Shown in pieces: positions 34,803 to 43,921 of a stretch of DNA of 64,000 bases (position 1 is the first letter of the stretch; every line of letters starts with the position of its first letter). The stretch is taken from NCBI RefSeq assembly GCF_030815415.1, contig NZ_JAUSWW010000001.1:372001-436000 (forward strand). Reading direction: 5' to 3'. Origin of the DNA: Streptomyces canus. GTDB lineage: Bacteria > Actinomycetota > Actinomycetes > Streptomycetales > Streptomycetaceae. A program made the position numbers and the translations under genes. A model generated the notes under the pieces. The model made no database searches and had not been told where the DNA came from. It saw only the letters and a program-made list of their open reading frames with translations.

Positions 34803-35626
34803 GACGCCACCCTAACGGCCTGCTGCTCGCGGTCGCGGCCCGCGACAGACGCGGACCGGCGCGTCAGGTCGGGGTCCGGCACGTGATCTCGACCGGCCGG
34901 ACCGGCCGCTGTGGCGCGCGGGCGGTCTCACGCCGGTCGGTGTCCCGCGCCGATTTCTCGACGTCCGCCCCACCGGGAGGCGGGCTCGCGCAGGACCGGG
35001 GTGAGTGGGAGGGGCCGCCGGTGGTTCCCGTGACGGTGCCACGGTGTGATGCATAGGGGCTCCCAGGGGGCGAAGAACGTCGGAGGAGGCTCTCCGAAGC
35101 AGCCCGCAACAGGCGGGCCTTGGCACGGCGCGGGTGTCGCGCCGGGAGTGGCGGGCCGCGATGCAGGAAAAATTAGAGCAAGGTGAACAGTTAAACAAGA
35201 CCTTGCTGCGGCCAGTCCGTAAGCGGGAGACAGGGTCGGGTCGGCGGCCGGGCCGCCATGGCTCTGAGCAGGCGATTCGCGTCTCGACGGGCGCGTCTTC
35301 GGGGTGCGTCGACGGGGCGTGAGGGTGCGTCTGTGGGGCGTGGGTGCCCCGGGAGGCGGCGCGCGGATGCCGTCGGCCGGACGACCGGGCCCCTTGTTTT
35401 TTTTGATCGCCGTGAACTATTTTCCTGAGCGTCACCGGGCAACCGATGCGGCAGATACCGGCCGACGACTGTGATCCACCATGCCCTCCCCGCGACCGTG
35501 ATCGCCACCCCCGGCCCCGTCCCTGACCCGGCACCCCGCACGCCACGCCCGGCGGAATCCATACGGCCACCTCCGTCCGATCTCGCCGGAACCGTCCCCA
35601 TTCCCGCCAGTCCCCTGGATGTCGAG
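34803..35626. other. Long intergenic/leader region before the amino-acid permease
   Basis: No supported protein gene in about 820 bp. An AT-rich island at about 35165-35205 contains the inverted repeat CAAGG...CCTTG (around 35181 and 35203), unusual in this GC-rich setting. A terminator-like hairpin follows at 35375-35404. A short frame from GTG 35134 contains the protein-like stretch MQEKLEQGEQLNKTLL but decays into low complexity. The arrangement hints at a transcribed leader of the permease gene. Confidence 0.4.
35375..35404 (+). terminator. Terminator-like hairpin with T8 tract in the permease leader
   Basis: GGCCGG-ACGA-CC(G)GGCC forms a short stem with one bulge, followed after CCTTG by eight consecutive T (35397-35404). 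T-tracts are rare in this sequence. No upstream plus-strand gene needs termination, so it may act as an attenuator in the leader of the downstream permease. Confidence 0.45.
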
Positions 35627-37072
35627 ATGACAACACGTCCCCCTGCCCCCGCCCCCGACACCGTCACCACCACCGAAAGCACCCCATCAGGATCCGGCCT
35701 GCAGGCCGGCTTGAAGAACCGTCATCTGTCGATGATCGCGATCGGCGGTGTGATCGGAGCAGGCCTGTTCGTCGGCTCCGGCTCGGGCATCGCCGCCGCA
35801 GGGCCCGGCATCCTCGTGTCGTACGCACTCGTGGGCGCCCTGGTCGTGCTCGTGATGCGCATGCTGGGTGAGATGGCCGCCGCGAACCCGACCTCCGGTT
35901 CCTTCTCCGCCTACGCCGACCGCGCGCTCGGCCGCTGGGCCGGGTTCTCCATCGGCTGGCTGTACTGGTTCTTCTGGGTCGTGGTGCTCGCCGTGGAGGC
36001 GACCGCCGGCGCGAAGATCCTCGAAGGCTGGATCCCGGGCGTGCCGCAGTGGGCCTGGGCCCTGATCGTGATGATCGTGCTGACCGTCTCCAACCTCGCC
36101 TCGGTCGCCTCCTACGGCGAGTTCGAGTTCTGGTTCGCCGGGATCAAGGTCGTCGCGATCGCCGCGTTCATCGGGGTCGGCCTCCTGGCGGTCTTCGGGA
36201 TCCTGCCGGGCACGCACAGCGACACCGCAGGGCTGTCCAACCTCACCGCGCACGGCGGCTTCCTGCCCAACGGACCCGGCAAAATCCTCACCGGCGTGCT
36301 GATGGTGGTCTTCTCCTTCATGGGCAGCGAGATCGTCACGCTGGCGGCCGGGGAGTCCGAGGACCCCCAGCGCGCGGTCACCAAGGCCACCAACAGCGTC
36401 ATCTGGCGGATCGGCGTGTTCTACCTCGGCTCGATCTTCATCGTGCTGACCCTGCTGCCCTGGAACTCCCCAGCCATCACCAAGGACGGCTCGTATGTCG
36501 CCGCCCTGGACTCCCTGGGTATCGCGCACGCCGGGCAGGTCATGAACTTCATCGTTCTCACCTCCGTGCTGTCCTGCCTGAACTCCGGCCTCTACACCGC
36601 CTCCCGCATGGCCTTCTCCCTCGGCCGCCGCGGCGACGCCCCCGCCGCCTTCGGTCAGACCAAGCGCCAGGGCGTGCCGCAGACCGCGATCCTCGCCTCG
36701 GTCGTCTTCGGCTTCGTCGCGGTGTTCTTCAACTACGCCTGGCCCGACACCGTCTTCCTGTTCCTGCTCAACTCCTCCGGCGCCATCGCCCTGTTCGTCT
36801 GGCTGGTCATCTGCTTCTCGCAGCTGCGCATGCGCCGGATCATCCAGGCAGAGGCACCAGAGAAACTGGTCGTGCGGATGTGGCTCTTCCCGTACCTCAC
36901 CTGGGCGACCATCGCGCTGATCGTGTTCGTCCTCGGCTACATGCTCACCGATACCGCGTCCGGTGGCGGCCGGGACCAGGTGGTGCTGTCCACAGCGGTC
37001 GCGCTCGGGGTGGTGGGCATCGCGGTGCTGCGGCAGCGGCTGACCGCCAAGCGCGCGATCTCCGCGGCGTAG
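35627..37072 (+). CDS. Amino-acid permease, GABA/aromatic permease type
   Basis: A 481-residue AAT-family permease. After a ~25-residue cytoplasmic lead it has LKNRHLSMIAIGGVIGAGLFVGSG, the consensus helix 1 of the family. GEMAAANPTSGSFSAYADRALGRWAGFSIGWLYWFFW and the helix 6-7 region FSFMGSEIVTLAAGESEDPQRAVTKATNSVIWRI follow. About 12 helices. Relatives are GabP, AnsP and ProY; exact substrate unknown. The frame extends upstream to GTG 35471 with a Pro-rich, low-complexity lead. ATG 35627 gives the normal family length but has only a weak RBS. Confidence 0.85.
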   Translation: MTTRPPAPAPDTVTTTESTPSGSGLQAGLKNRHLSMIAIGGVIGAGLFVGSGSGIAAAGPGILVSYALVGALVVLVMRMLGEMAAANPTSGSFSAYADRALGRWAGFSIGWLYWFFWVVVLAVEATAGAKILEGWIPGVPQWAWALIVMIVLTVSNLASVASYGEFEFWFAGIKVVAIAAFIGVGLLAVFGILPGTHSDTAGLSNLTAHGGFLPNGPGKILTGVLMVVFSFMGSEIVTLAAGESEDPQRAVTKATNSVIWRIGVFYLGSIFIVLTLLPWNSPAITKDGSYVAALDSLGIAHAGQVMNFIVLTSVLSCLNSGLYTASRMAFSLGRRGDAPAAFGQTKRQGVPQTAILASVVFGFVAVFFNYAWPDTVFLFLLNSSGAIALFVWLVICFSQLRMRRIIQAEAPEKLVVRMWLFPYLTWATIALIVFVLGYMLTDTASGGGRDQVVLSTAVALGVVGIAVLRQRLTAKRAISAA

Positions 37073-37261
37073 GCGAGGGGCAGGGCCCCATGCGCTGGAC
37101 CTGAAGCGGCTGGTGTCGCAGCTCTCCTGCCGCGACACCAGCCGTTCGCAGCACCGAACCGAGTCGGACGGGACGGGAGTTGCGGAAAACGCTTTGGATT
37201 CTTACGACCTCGGGGGAAATTGAGGTCGGGACGTGCTGGCCTGGCGGTTCGGCTGATGTGA

Positions 37262-37363
37262 TCAGCGGGCGCCGTTGCGGACGAGGATGAGTGCGGTGCT
37301 CGCCCGGCGCCGGGCGGGCCGCTGTGCGGAGCGGTCGGAGACCAGGCCAGTGATCGCCAGGAG
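37262..37363 (-). pseudogene. IS5-like transposase C-terminal remnant
   Basis: About 33 codons ending TALILVRNGAR-stop match the end of the fragment at 39056-39262 (SDRSVHRPTRGELSTALVLARRDAF). The noncoding sequence beyond the stop (GAGGTCGGGACGTGCTGGCCTGGCGG) also matches there, so it is the outer end of the same type of element. Confidence 0.55.
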
Positions 37364-37666
37364 CGGCCGGCAGCTCAGCGTAGGTGGATCCAGTACTGGC
37401 GGGAGAATCACAGAACGCCAGCAACTCGTCGATGTCATCGGCGATCTTTTTGACGGCCCCTCAGCCAGGGCTTACCAGAACCCGAGACCCCGTCGCCGAC
37501 GGCGAAGACGGGAGCGCACGCCCGCGGGTCATGTCCCGCGGGGTGGTGTGGTCACGGCAGCTGTTTCGGTTCCGGTTGTGGGGTGATCTCGGGTTCGGTT
37601 GGCGTGGGAAACATCCAGTGGAACAACGAAACTGCTCGCGCCCTTCCGACGGCACCCACCGTGACC

Positions 37667-37686
37667 GTTCAACCGAACGATTGAAC
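37667..37686. promoter_or_regulatory. Palindrome upstream of the solute-binding protein gene
   Basis: GTTCAA (37667-37672), eight bases, TTGAAC (37681-37686). The half-sites also overlap a second CCGTTCAACCGAACG symmetry. Location about 105 bp before the start suggests an operator, but no regulator gene is adjacent. Confidence 0.4.
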
Positions 37687-37791
37687 CCGGAGACAGCCTT
37701 CGGATGACGCGGAACAACGCGGTTCATCGGCAGGATTGGTGCGCCGCCTCGTACGGAATCTGGCGGCGGAACCAGCAGGAGGACCCCCACG

Positions 37792-38937
37792 ATGCCCAGT
37801 AACTTCAGCAGGCGGCGGCTGCTCACCACCGGAGCCGGTGTCGCTCTCGGCGGTGCCGCCGCGGCCGTCGCGACCGACGCTCAGGCGGCTGACCCCGTCG
37901 GCGCCCCGCTGGCGGGTGTCCGCGAGGAGAATCGCTCCCTCGACGAGCTCTACGAGGCTGCCATCGCCGAAGGCGGCAAGCTCGTCCTTTACCAGGGCGG
38001 GGACGTCGACGCCCAGGCAGCCGGGCTACGGACCGACTGGGCCGCCCGCTTCCCGAAGATCCCGCTGACGGTCTCCGTGGACTACAGCAAGTACCACGAC
38101 GTCCGCGTGGACAACCAGCTCGCGACCGACACCCTGGTCCCCGACGTCGTCCAGTTGCAGACGCTCCAGGACTTCACCCGCTGGAAGCGCGAGGGCAAAC
38201 TGCTGCGCTACAAGCCCGCAGGCTTCTCACAGATCCACAAGGGCTTCAAGGACCCGGACGGCGCGTGGACGGCGCTGTTCGTCATCGCCTTCAGCTTCAT
38301 GTACGACATCCAGGCGGCCGGGGCGAACGCGCCCAGGACGCCACTGGACCTGCTCGACGAAACCTGGAAGGGCGCCATCGCCTCCTCCTACCCGAACGAC
38401 GACGACGCGGTGCTGTACCTCTACTCCCTTTACCAGCAGAAGTACGGCTGGGACTGGGTGGCGAAGTTCGCCGCGCAGCAGCCCCAGTTCGCCCGGGGCA
38501 CGAACACCCCGGGCGCCGCGGTCAACGGCAAGACGAAGACCATCGGAGTCGGCGCGGGGGGCAGTGCGGTCTCCACGTCGACAACGGTGAAGTGGGTCCT
38601 ACCGACCGGCGACCATCCCTTCATGGCCTGGGGGCAACGGGCCGCGATCCTGAAGAAGGCGGCGCACCCTGCCGCCGCCAAGCTGTACGTGAACTGGCAG
38701 CTCTCCGAGGAGCGCCAGGCGGCCAGCCGCAACGGCTGGTCGGTGCGGACGGACGTCACGCCGTACGCCGGCCTGAAGCCGGTGTGGGAGTTCCCGAACG
38801 CCCACGTCGACGGCTTCCCCAGGTTCATGGAGGACCGCGCCGCGGCCGAGCGGCTGCGGCAGACGTTCTCCCTCTACTTCGGCGAGGTCAAGGGCGACCC
38901 GTCGCCGGGCTGGCCCGGTCTGCACCCGGGGAGCTGA
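37792..38937 (+). CDS. Extracellular solute-binding protein, Tat-exported
   Basis: A 381-residue protein with a twin-arginine signal (SRRRLLTTGAGVALGGAAAAVATDAQA, cleavage near residue 32). The mature part is a type 2 periplasmic-binding fold of the iron/polyamine class (SBP_bac_6-like): YEAAIAEGGKLVLYQGGDVDAQAAGLRTDWAARFP, VDYSKYHDVRVDNQL, PDVVQLQTLQDFTRWKREGKLLRY, AAHPAAAKLYVNWQLSEERQ. There is no lipobox and no permease or ATPase gene nearby, so it is an orphan or secreted binding protein. A good AGGAGG precedes the ATG. It is bracketed by remnants of the same IS5-like element in the same orientation, hinting at transposon-mediated capture. Confidence 0.85.
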   Translation: MPSNFSRRRLLTTGAGVALGGAAAAVATDAQAADPVGAPLAGVREENRSLDELYEAAIAEGGKLVLYQGGDVDAQAAGLRTDWAARFPKIPLTVSVDYSKYHDVRVDNQLATDTLVPDVVQLQTLQDFTRWKREGKLLRYKPAGFSQIHKGFKDPDGAWTALFVIAFSFMYDIQAAGANAPRTPLDLLDETWKGAIASSYPNDDDAVLYLYSLYQQKYGWDWVAKFAAQQPQFARGTNTPGAAVNGKTKTIGVGAGGSAVSTSTTVKWVLPTGDHPFMAWGQRAAILKKAAHPAAAKLYVNWQLSEERQAASRNGWSVRTDVTPYAGLKPVWEFPNAHVDGFPRFMEDRAAAERLRQTFSLYFGEVKGDPSPGWPGLHPGS

Positions 38938-39055
38938 CGTCAGCGCGGGCACGGCACCACCGGGGCGTTTACCGCGATCAAACAGGTCACGGCTTACGGC
39001 GTGGTCCGCGATTGAGGCCCCGACGTGTTGGTCTGGCGGGTTGGCTGGTAGTTGA

Positions 39056-39262
39056 TCAGAAGGCGTCTCGCCGGGCGAGTACCAGTGCGGTGCTCAGCTC
39101 GCCGCGGGTTGGCCGGTGAACGGAGCGGTCCGATACCAGCGAGGCGATCGCGCAGTGGGTTTCGGCGTAGTCCTCGCGTCGGGTGGTGTGGCGCTGGAGC
39201 GGGCGCCACTGCCGCAGTTCGGCCTTGGTGTGCTCGACGCAGATCCGGGCCGAGGACTGCCG
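39056..39262 (-). pseudogene. IS5-like transposase C-terminal remnant
   Basis: About 69 codons, ARICVEHTKAELRQWRPLQRHTTRREDYAETHCAIASLV to the stop, are the C-terminal helical part of an IS5-group DDE transposase (VEHxxAELKxWRxL). The upstream catalytic part is missing; at about 39262 it gives way to an unrelated transposase fragment on the other strand. Confidence 0.65.
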
Positions 39263-39309
39263 TCGGCGACGGCGAGACGGCCTATGCCCGGCAGCTGCTG
39301 CATCACCTT

Positions 39310-39683
39310 CGACCGGACTGCTGGTGCTCTGGGACAAGGGCTTCGACAGCAACAAGTTCCTCGCCGCCGTGTCCGACACCGACGCCAGGTTCCTGGGTCG
39401 CCTCCGCTCCAGGCGACGTCCCCCGGCCCTGTCCCACCTGGTCGACGGCTCGTATCTGTCCGTCATCGGCACCACCCCGGTCCGCATCGTGGAAGCGCAG
39501 ATCGGCGTCACCTGCCAGGACGGCACCCTGTTCACGGGCACCTATCGGCTGGCCACGACGCTGACCGACGCCCGACGCTACCCGGCCAAGACCCTCGTCA
39601 CGCTCTACCACCAGCGGTGGGAGCACGAGTCGGCGTACTACGTGCTGCGGCACACCCTTCAGCAAGGCCGACATCTGCGCTCA
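39310..39683 (+). pseudogene. IS4-family transposase internal fragment
   Basis: The plus strand encodes LVLWDKGFDSNKFLAAVSDTDARFLGRLRSRR...DARRYPAKTLVTLYHQRWEHESAYYVLRHTLQQGRHLRS. It contains the YxxRWEhE-type Y-R-E signature of IS4 transposases (YHQRWEHESAYY) and the second Asp region (WDKGFDSNKF). The N-terminus is missing and the C-terminus is interrupted by the TnpB element at 39684. Confidence 0.75.
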
Positions 39684-41050
39684 CTTGACTTCCTCCCCCT
39701 CGTGAACGAGGGGGATTCCTACGGCTCGCGCCGTGGGGTTTTCTGCTTCACCGCCGACTGCCCCGTCCGGGAGGACTCCCGTTGAGGTCTTACACCGGCT
39801 CCACAGACAGACACCGCCAGCCCGGCGGCCAGAATGTTCTTCGCCGCGTTCACGTCCCGGTCATGGACCGCGCCGCATTCACACGTCCACGTACGGACGT
39901 TGAGAGGCAGCTTCGCCCGGATCGTGCCGCAGGCACCGCACAGTTTCGAGCTGGGGAAGAAGCGGTCGACGACCACCAGTTCCCGCCCGTACCAGGCGCT
40001 CTTGTACTCCAGCATCGTCCGCATGTCGCTCCACGCCGCATCCGAGACGGCCCGGGCGAGCTTGTGGTTCCTGACCATGTTGCGGACGGTCAGGTCCTCG
40101 ATCACGACCGTTTGGTTCTCACGGACGAGACGGGTGGTCAGCTTATGCAGGAAGTCCCGGCGCCGGTCGGTGATCCGGGCGTGGACACGGGCGACCTTAC
40201 AGCGGGCCTTGGCCCGGTTGGTCCCGTCGCCCTTGGCCTTGCGGGACAGTTCCCGCTGGGCCCTGGCAAGGCGGGCCCGGTCCCTGCGCTCGTGCTTCGG
40301 GTTGGTGATCTTCTCGCCGGTGGAGAGCGTCGCCAGGGACGTGATGCCCAGGTCGATGCCGACCGCGTTCGTGGTGCGCGGGGCCGGGGTGATCGTGTCG
40401 TCGCAGAGCATCGACACGAACCAGCCCGGCCGCATCCTGGGACACGGTCACCGTGGACGGCTGCGCACCCTCGGGAAGCGGCCTCGACCACACGATGTCC
40501 AGGGGCTCGGCCATCTTGGCGAGCGTCAGTTCGCCTTGACGGAAGCGGAAGCCGCTGGTGGTGTACTCCGCGCTCCTGCGGGACTTCTTCTTCGACTTGA
40601 AGCGCGGGTACTTCGCCCGCTTGCCGAAGAGGTTGGTGAACGCCACCTGCAAGTGCCGCAGCGCCTGCTGGAGCGGAACCGACGACACCTCGCCCAGGTA
40701 CGCCAGTTCCTCGGTCTTCTTCCACGCGGTCAGCATCGCGGAGGTCTGGTTGTCGTTGATCCGCTCCTGCCACGTCCACGCCCGGGTACGGGCATCGAGC
40801 GCCATGTTGTAGACCTTCCGCACACAACCGAAGGTGCGCGACAGCTCAGCCGCCTGCGCATCCGTCGGATGGAAGCGGTACTTGAACGCCCGCTTCACGT
40901 GGTTCCCGGTCACGCTCACAAACTAGCCCACTACTGGTTAGGTCCAAATCCGCAAACCAGAACACTGTGATCCGCCCTGACGGCAAATCACAGCTCCCTG
41001 CCCTGCTCCGCAGGCGCCCGATTCCTCCCCGGCCTGAAGGCCCGGGATTC
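39684..41050 (-). mobile_element. Second tnpB-only IS200/IS605-type element
   Basis: Closely related to the element at 20883-22265. The right end has the hairpin CCCCCTCGTTCACGAGGGGG and the boundary GAGGAAGTCAAG at 39684. A left-end hairpin lies near 41020-41040. It has inserted into the IS4 transposase fragment. No tnpA. The left boundary is approximate. Confidence 0.75.
39719..40919 (-). pseudogene. tnpB: tnpB with a 2-nt deletion
   Basis: Two overlapping frames together encode a full TnpB about 400 residues long, highly similar to the copy at 20917-22119. The N-terminal part is VKRAFKYRFHPTDAQAAELSRTFGCVRKVYN... to SQDAAG. The C-terminal part begins at WFVSMLCDD and has the RuvC Asp (VGIDLGITS), Glu (VVIEDLTV), zinc ribbon (CGACG...CECG) and last Asp (HDRDVNAAKN). 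Compared with the other copy, two bases of the DAAGRWFVS codons at about 40428 are missing. No full nuclease is made. It could still be mobilised by the intact copy's machinery. Confidence 0.85.
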
Positions 41051-41178
41051 CTCGGACGCAACCGATGACGAGGGAGTCCAACTCTGTGTTCAACCCCTGA
41101 CGTTGGACTCCCTCCTTCCTGCCCCGCGGGTGATTCTCTGGAAGGTTCAGCGTATGGAGCTCGATGGCGCCTGCGGAC

Positions 41179-41688
41179 TCAGGCGCCCACGGTCCCGTCG
41201 ACACCTTCACGTAGAAAGTCCGCATGCCCGTTGTGGCGCCCGTACTCCAGGAGCACGTGCACCATCACCATCCGCAGCGACACCTCCTCGCCCCATCGTG
41301 GCTGGTACCCGGCCTGGTCCAGGGACTCCGCCTTTCGCTCGATACGGCGCGAGTTCTCCACCTCGGCATCCCAAGCTCCGAACGCCTCGTCCCTGGTCGA
41401 CGCGCTCGCGTCGTACGCCGCCTGGAAGTCGATCTTGTCGGACCAGACCATGGGTGCGTCATGGTCCTCGAACACTCGACGGAACCAAGCACGCTCCACC
41501 TCCGCCATGTGCCGCACCAGACCGAGTAGCGAAAGCGTGGACGGCGGCATTGACTGCTGTCGCAGCTCCTCGTCGGTGAGCCCTTCGCACTTCATGGCGA
41601 GGGTTGCGCGGTGGTAGTCGAGGAAAGCCCGCAGCATGTCGCGTTCGCTGCCAAAACTGGGCGGTCCTATGCGGTTGTCGCTGGTCAC
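41179..41688 (-). CDS. DinB family protein
   Basis: A 169-residue four-helix DinB-like protein (DUF664 type): FLDYHRATLAMKCEGLTDEELRQQSMPPSTLSLLGLVRHMAEVERAWFRRV, with the first metal-ligand His in RHMAEVE. The pair further on sits in MVHVLLEYGRHNGHADFLREGVDG (H...H of the HxxxH type). The three histidines would bind a divalent metal. In actinobacteria such proteins include mycothiol-dependent enzymes and many of unknown role. Single gene, ATG 41688. Confidence 0.85.
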   Translation of the reverse strand: MTSDNRIGPPSFGSERDMLRAFLDYHRATLAMKCEGLTDEELRQQSMPPSTLSLLGLVRHMAEVERAWFRRVFEDHDAPMVWSDKIDFQAAYDASASTRDEAFGAWDAEVENSRRIERKAESLDQAGYQPRWGEEVSLRMVMVHVLLEYGRHNGHADFLREGVDGTVGA

Positions 41689-41859
41689 TGGTTTTGCTCC
41701 TCATCCGTGCCTGCGTTGAGGGCCAGTATCTACTCCCGTCGACTGTCCCAGACGAGGGCCGTCAACCGGACCTGATTGTTCCCCCGGAGGCCGCCGACCA
41801 CAGGAACCAGAAAGGCTCATTGGTTTCCGCAGCCGCAACTACCCCTCGGAACCGATCAT

Positions 41860-42198
41860 TTAGTCGAGCAGGCCGAGCTGTGTGTCCGGGCGGCAGTGCG
41901 GGCAGGCGACGATACCGTCGGTCAGGGCCCGCAGCGCGGCATCCCGCGCCACGCCCTTCGATCGTTTGCCCGCCATGTGGCAGTCACCCGCGTGCACGTA
42001 CACGGGCGGGGCGTGATGGCCGATGCTCTGCTCGATCAGCCAGCTGGGCACCGGCGGCCGCGCCTCCACACCGCGCCGGCGCTCCGCCTCACGGCGCTCC
42101 TCCTCGACGATCCACCGCCGGGTACAGGCCAGATCCCGCTCCTGAACGCGCTCCAGGAAACGGAGCAGTACCAGTCTCGACGGACTTGAATCGTGCAC
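41860..42198 (-). CDS. DUF6233-like small Streptomyces protein
   Basis: About 112 residues ending AACPHCRPDTQLGLLD-like (ALTDGIVACPHCRPDTQLGLLD). It contains WIVEEERREAERRRGVEARPPVPSWLIEQSIGHHAPPVYVHAGDCHMAGKRSKGVARDAALRAL. This layout (Arg/Glu helix, PPxPxWL, VHxGDCxMAGKR, C-terminal CPHC) is that of the DUF6233 family, common in Streptomyces accessory regions and of unknown function. GTG 42198 is the most plausible start; a weak RBS precedes it. The CPHC and the GDC cysteine could bind a metal. Confidence 0.7.
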   Translation of the reverse strand: MHDSSPSRLVLLRFLERVQERDLACTRRWIVEEERREAERRRGVEARPPVPSWLIEQSIGHHAPPVYVHAGDCHMAGKRSKGVARDAALRALTDGIVACPHCRPDTQLGLLD

Positions 42199-42265
42199 AC
42201 GTTCGATTATAGGGGCTACCCTGACCTGCGCATCCCAGGGGCTCAGGAGACAGCGTGGACCACTT

Positions 42266-42303
42266 GGCTTCCTCCCCCCGCCTTTAGGCGGGGGGAGGAA
42301 GTC
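42266..42303. repeat. Solo IS605-type terminal hairpin
   Basis: An almost perfect 38-bp palindrome: 18-bp arms (42266-42283 and 42286-42303, 17 of 18 pairs) around TT, core CCGCCTTTAGGCGG. Its CCTTTAGG loop and flanking GGAAGYCAA match the right-end hairpins of the two tnpB elements, but no tnpB is attached. It could be a PATE-like relic or could serve as a terminator between DUF6233 and the cellulase genes. Confidence 0.6.
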
Positions 42304-42487
42304 AATCCATGCCGCCCCACCGTCGAGCAGGCGTTGAACGCCTGACTGCCCCCCCTCGGGCCGGTCCATGGCCTCCCCCGGAGCCGAACTGTCCGGGCTC
42401 CGTGAGGAGGGAGACAAAACTCCGACGGGAACCCACACCCTTGTCAGGGGCATGGCCCTCTTCTACAGTCCCCGGATACGGAGATTG

Positions 42488-42501
42488 TGGGAGCGCTCCC
42501 A
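42488..42501. promoter_or_regulatory. CebR-type operator
   Basis: TGGGAGCGCTCCCA, a perfect 14-bp palindrome identical to the established Streptomyces CebR box. CebR, a LacI-family repressor released by cello-oligosaccharides, controls cellulase genes. It lies about 95 bp upstream of the first of three cellulolytic genes, so the trio is predicted to be induced by cellobiose/cellotriose. Confidence 0.9.
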
Positions 42502-42594
42502 TAGGTGAGGTGTTCCAGCGCTCACTCCCCTCCCTCCGAGAGGACTCCCATACGAACGTCACGGCGCCCCGTCACGAAGAAGGCGGATCCCTCC

Positions 42595-43905
42595 ATGCAG
42601 CTTCTTTCGACCCCCCGCTCGCCGGCCCGAAGGCGCACCGCCACGTTGCTGGCAGCGCTCTGCTGCGCCGCGTTACCCGTCGTGGCCGTGGCGGCTCAGC
42701 CGCCCGCGGCGAGTGCCGCCGCAACTGAGGTCCTGGGCAACGCGACCCACTTCGCCGGGCTCGGCAGCCCCTACGGCGGCTGCGGTCTGCCGCAGCGCGA
42801 ACTGGACAGCCAGGACTTCGTGGCGCTCAACGTGTTCAACACGCCCGGCGACTACTCGAGCACCTACCCCCGCCCGGTCCCGGACTCAAGCGCATCGGTC
42901 AAGGGCGTCTTCGACAACGGCCGCAACTGCGGCCGCTGGGTCAAGGTCACCATCGGGGACTACTGCACCGGCACCAACGACGGCGCCCCGGGCCGGCCCT
43001 TCTGCCGCAACGGCTCCTGGGTGGCCGACAGGTACAACGGGGCCACCATGACCATGCTCGTCGCGGACAGCTGCGCCGATTCCAACGCCTGGTGCCGGGA
43101 CGACCCCAACCACCTCGACCTGGCAACCGACTCTCTCAACCGCTTCCGGATCGGCGGCACCCCCGTGGGGACGATGTACCCGGACCACTGGAACAACCGT
43201 CATGTCTCCTGGAGCTTCGTCCCGGCCCCTGACTACAGCGGCGACATCCGTATCGGCTTCCTCAGGGGAGCCCAGCGGTACTGGCCCGCCATCGCCGTCT
43301 CCCATCTGCCCGACGGCATCCACGGCGTCCAGTACCTGGCGAACGGCACCTGGACCGACGCCGCGATGAACAGCGACATGGGGCAGTCCTACGTCATCGG
43401 CGCGACGACCTCCGACCAAAGCAGCTTCACCATACGGATCCGCGACGCAGCCGACGCCTGGCTGGGCGGCGGCCGTACGTACTCCTTCTCGCTGCCGTCA
43501 GGCTGCGCGGGAGGCTGCGCGCAGGACTACACCGTCGTCCCCTACACCACCGACAGCTCTGGAGGGACACCACCTCCCACTCCCGCGCCGAGCCCCTCCG
43601 GCGACACCGCCTGCACGGCGGAGTGGAAGCTGACCGGCTCATGGCAGGGCGGGTACCAGGCCGATGTCACGGTCACCAACACCGGGTCCCGGCCGGCCAC
43701 CGACTGGTCGGTGCACCACACCCTGCCGGACGGTGTGAGCGTGGCGAACCGCTGGAACGCGGTGCTGGATCCGTCCCGCCCCGCCACCACCGTTCACAAC
43801 GCCTCCTACAACGGCTCGCTGGCACCGGGCGCGTCGACGACCTGGGGGATGACGCTCAGCGGCGACGACCGAGACCTCGGCACACTCTCCTGCACCGCGT
43901 CCTGA
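42595..43905 (+). CDS. Secreted expansin-like protein with C-terminal CBM2
   Basis: A 436-residue secreted protein. The signal peptide ends near residue 42 (ALPVVAVAAQPPAASAAA). Residues ~45-200 form an expansin-like double-psi beta-barrel: THFAGLGSPYGGCGLP, FDNGRNCGRWVKVTIGDYC, VADSCADSNAWCRDDPNHLDLA. A second, beta-sandwich-like domain follows (about 210-320). After a Pro/Thr/Ser linker, a CBM2 (about 345-436) has the paired cysteines CTAEW...LSCTAS. Such proteins loosen cellulose without hydrolysis and potentiate cellulases. ATG 42595 gives a normal signal peptide. First gene behind the CebR box. Confidence 0.85.
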   Translation: MQLLSTPRSPARRRTATLLAALCCAALPVVAVAAQPPAASAAATEVLGNATHFAGLGSPYGGCGLPQRELDSQDFVALNVFNTPGDYSSTYPRPVPDSSASVKGVFDNGRNCGRWVKVTIGDYCTGTNDGAPGRPFCRNGSWVADRYNGATMTMLVADSCADSNAWCRDDPNHLDLATDSLNRFRIGGTPVGTMYPDHWNNRHVSWSFVPAPDYSGDIRIGFLRGAQRYWPAIAVSHLPDGIHGVQYLANGTWTDAAMNSDMGQSYVIGATTSDQSSFTIRIRDAADAWLGGGRTYSFSLPSGCAGGCAQDYTVVPYTTDSSGGTPPPTPAPSPSGDTACTAEWKLTGSWQGGYQADVTVTNTGSRPATDWSVHHTLPDGVSVANRWNAVLDPSRPATTVHNASYNGSLAPGASTTWGMTLSGDDRDLGTLSCTAS

Positions 43906-43921
43906 CTCCCGGAGATTGATC

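Larger units (their letters stand above)
37073..37791. other. Intergenic region with an IS5-like remnant and a palindrome
   Basis: At 37185-37196 a degenerate GAAAACGCTTTG resembles the LacI-type operator. At 37262-37363 (minus) the C-terminus of an IS5-like transposase is left (AITGLVSDRSAQRPARRRASTALIL then stop), matching the remnant at 39056. At 37667-37686 GTTCAA-N8-TTGAAC forms a 6-bp inverted repeat 106 bp before the solute-binding gene. The rest shows nothing definite. Confidence 0.5.

Noticed and set aside
35134..35322. Small ORF from GTG 35134
   Set aside because: Only about 20 residues look protein-like; no RBS and the rest is low complexity.
37185..37196. Third LacI-type operator (GAAAACGCTTTG)
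   Set aside because: Differs from the perfect palindrome at two positions and has no adjacent matching gene; not counted as a regulon member.
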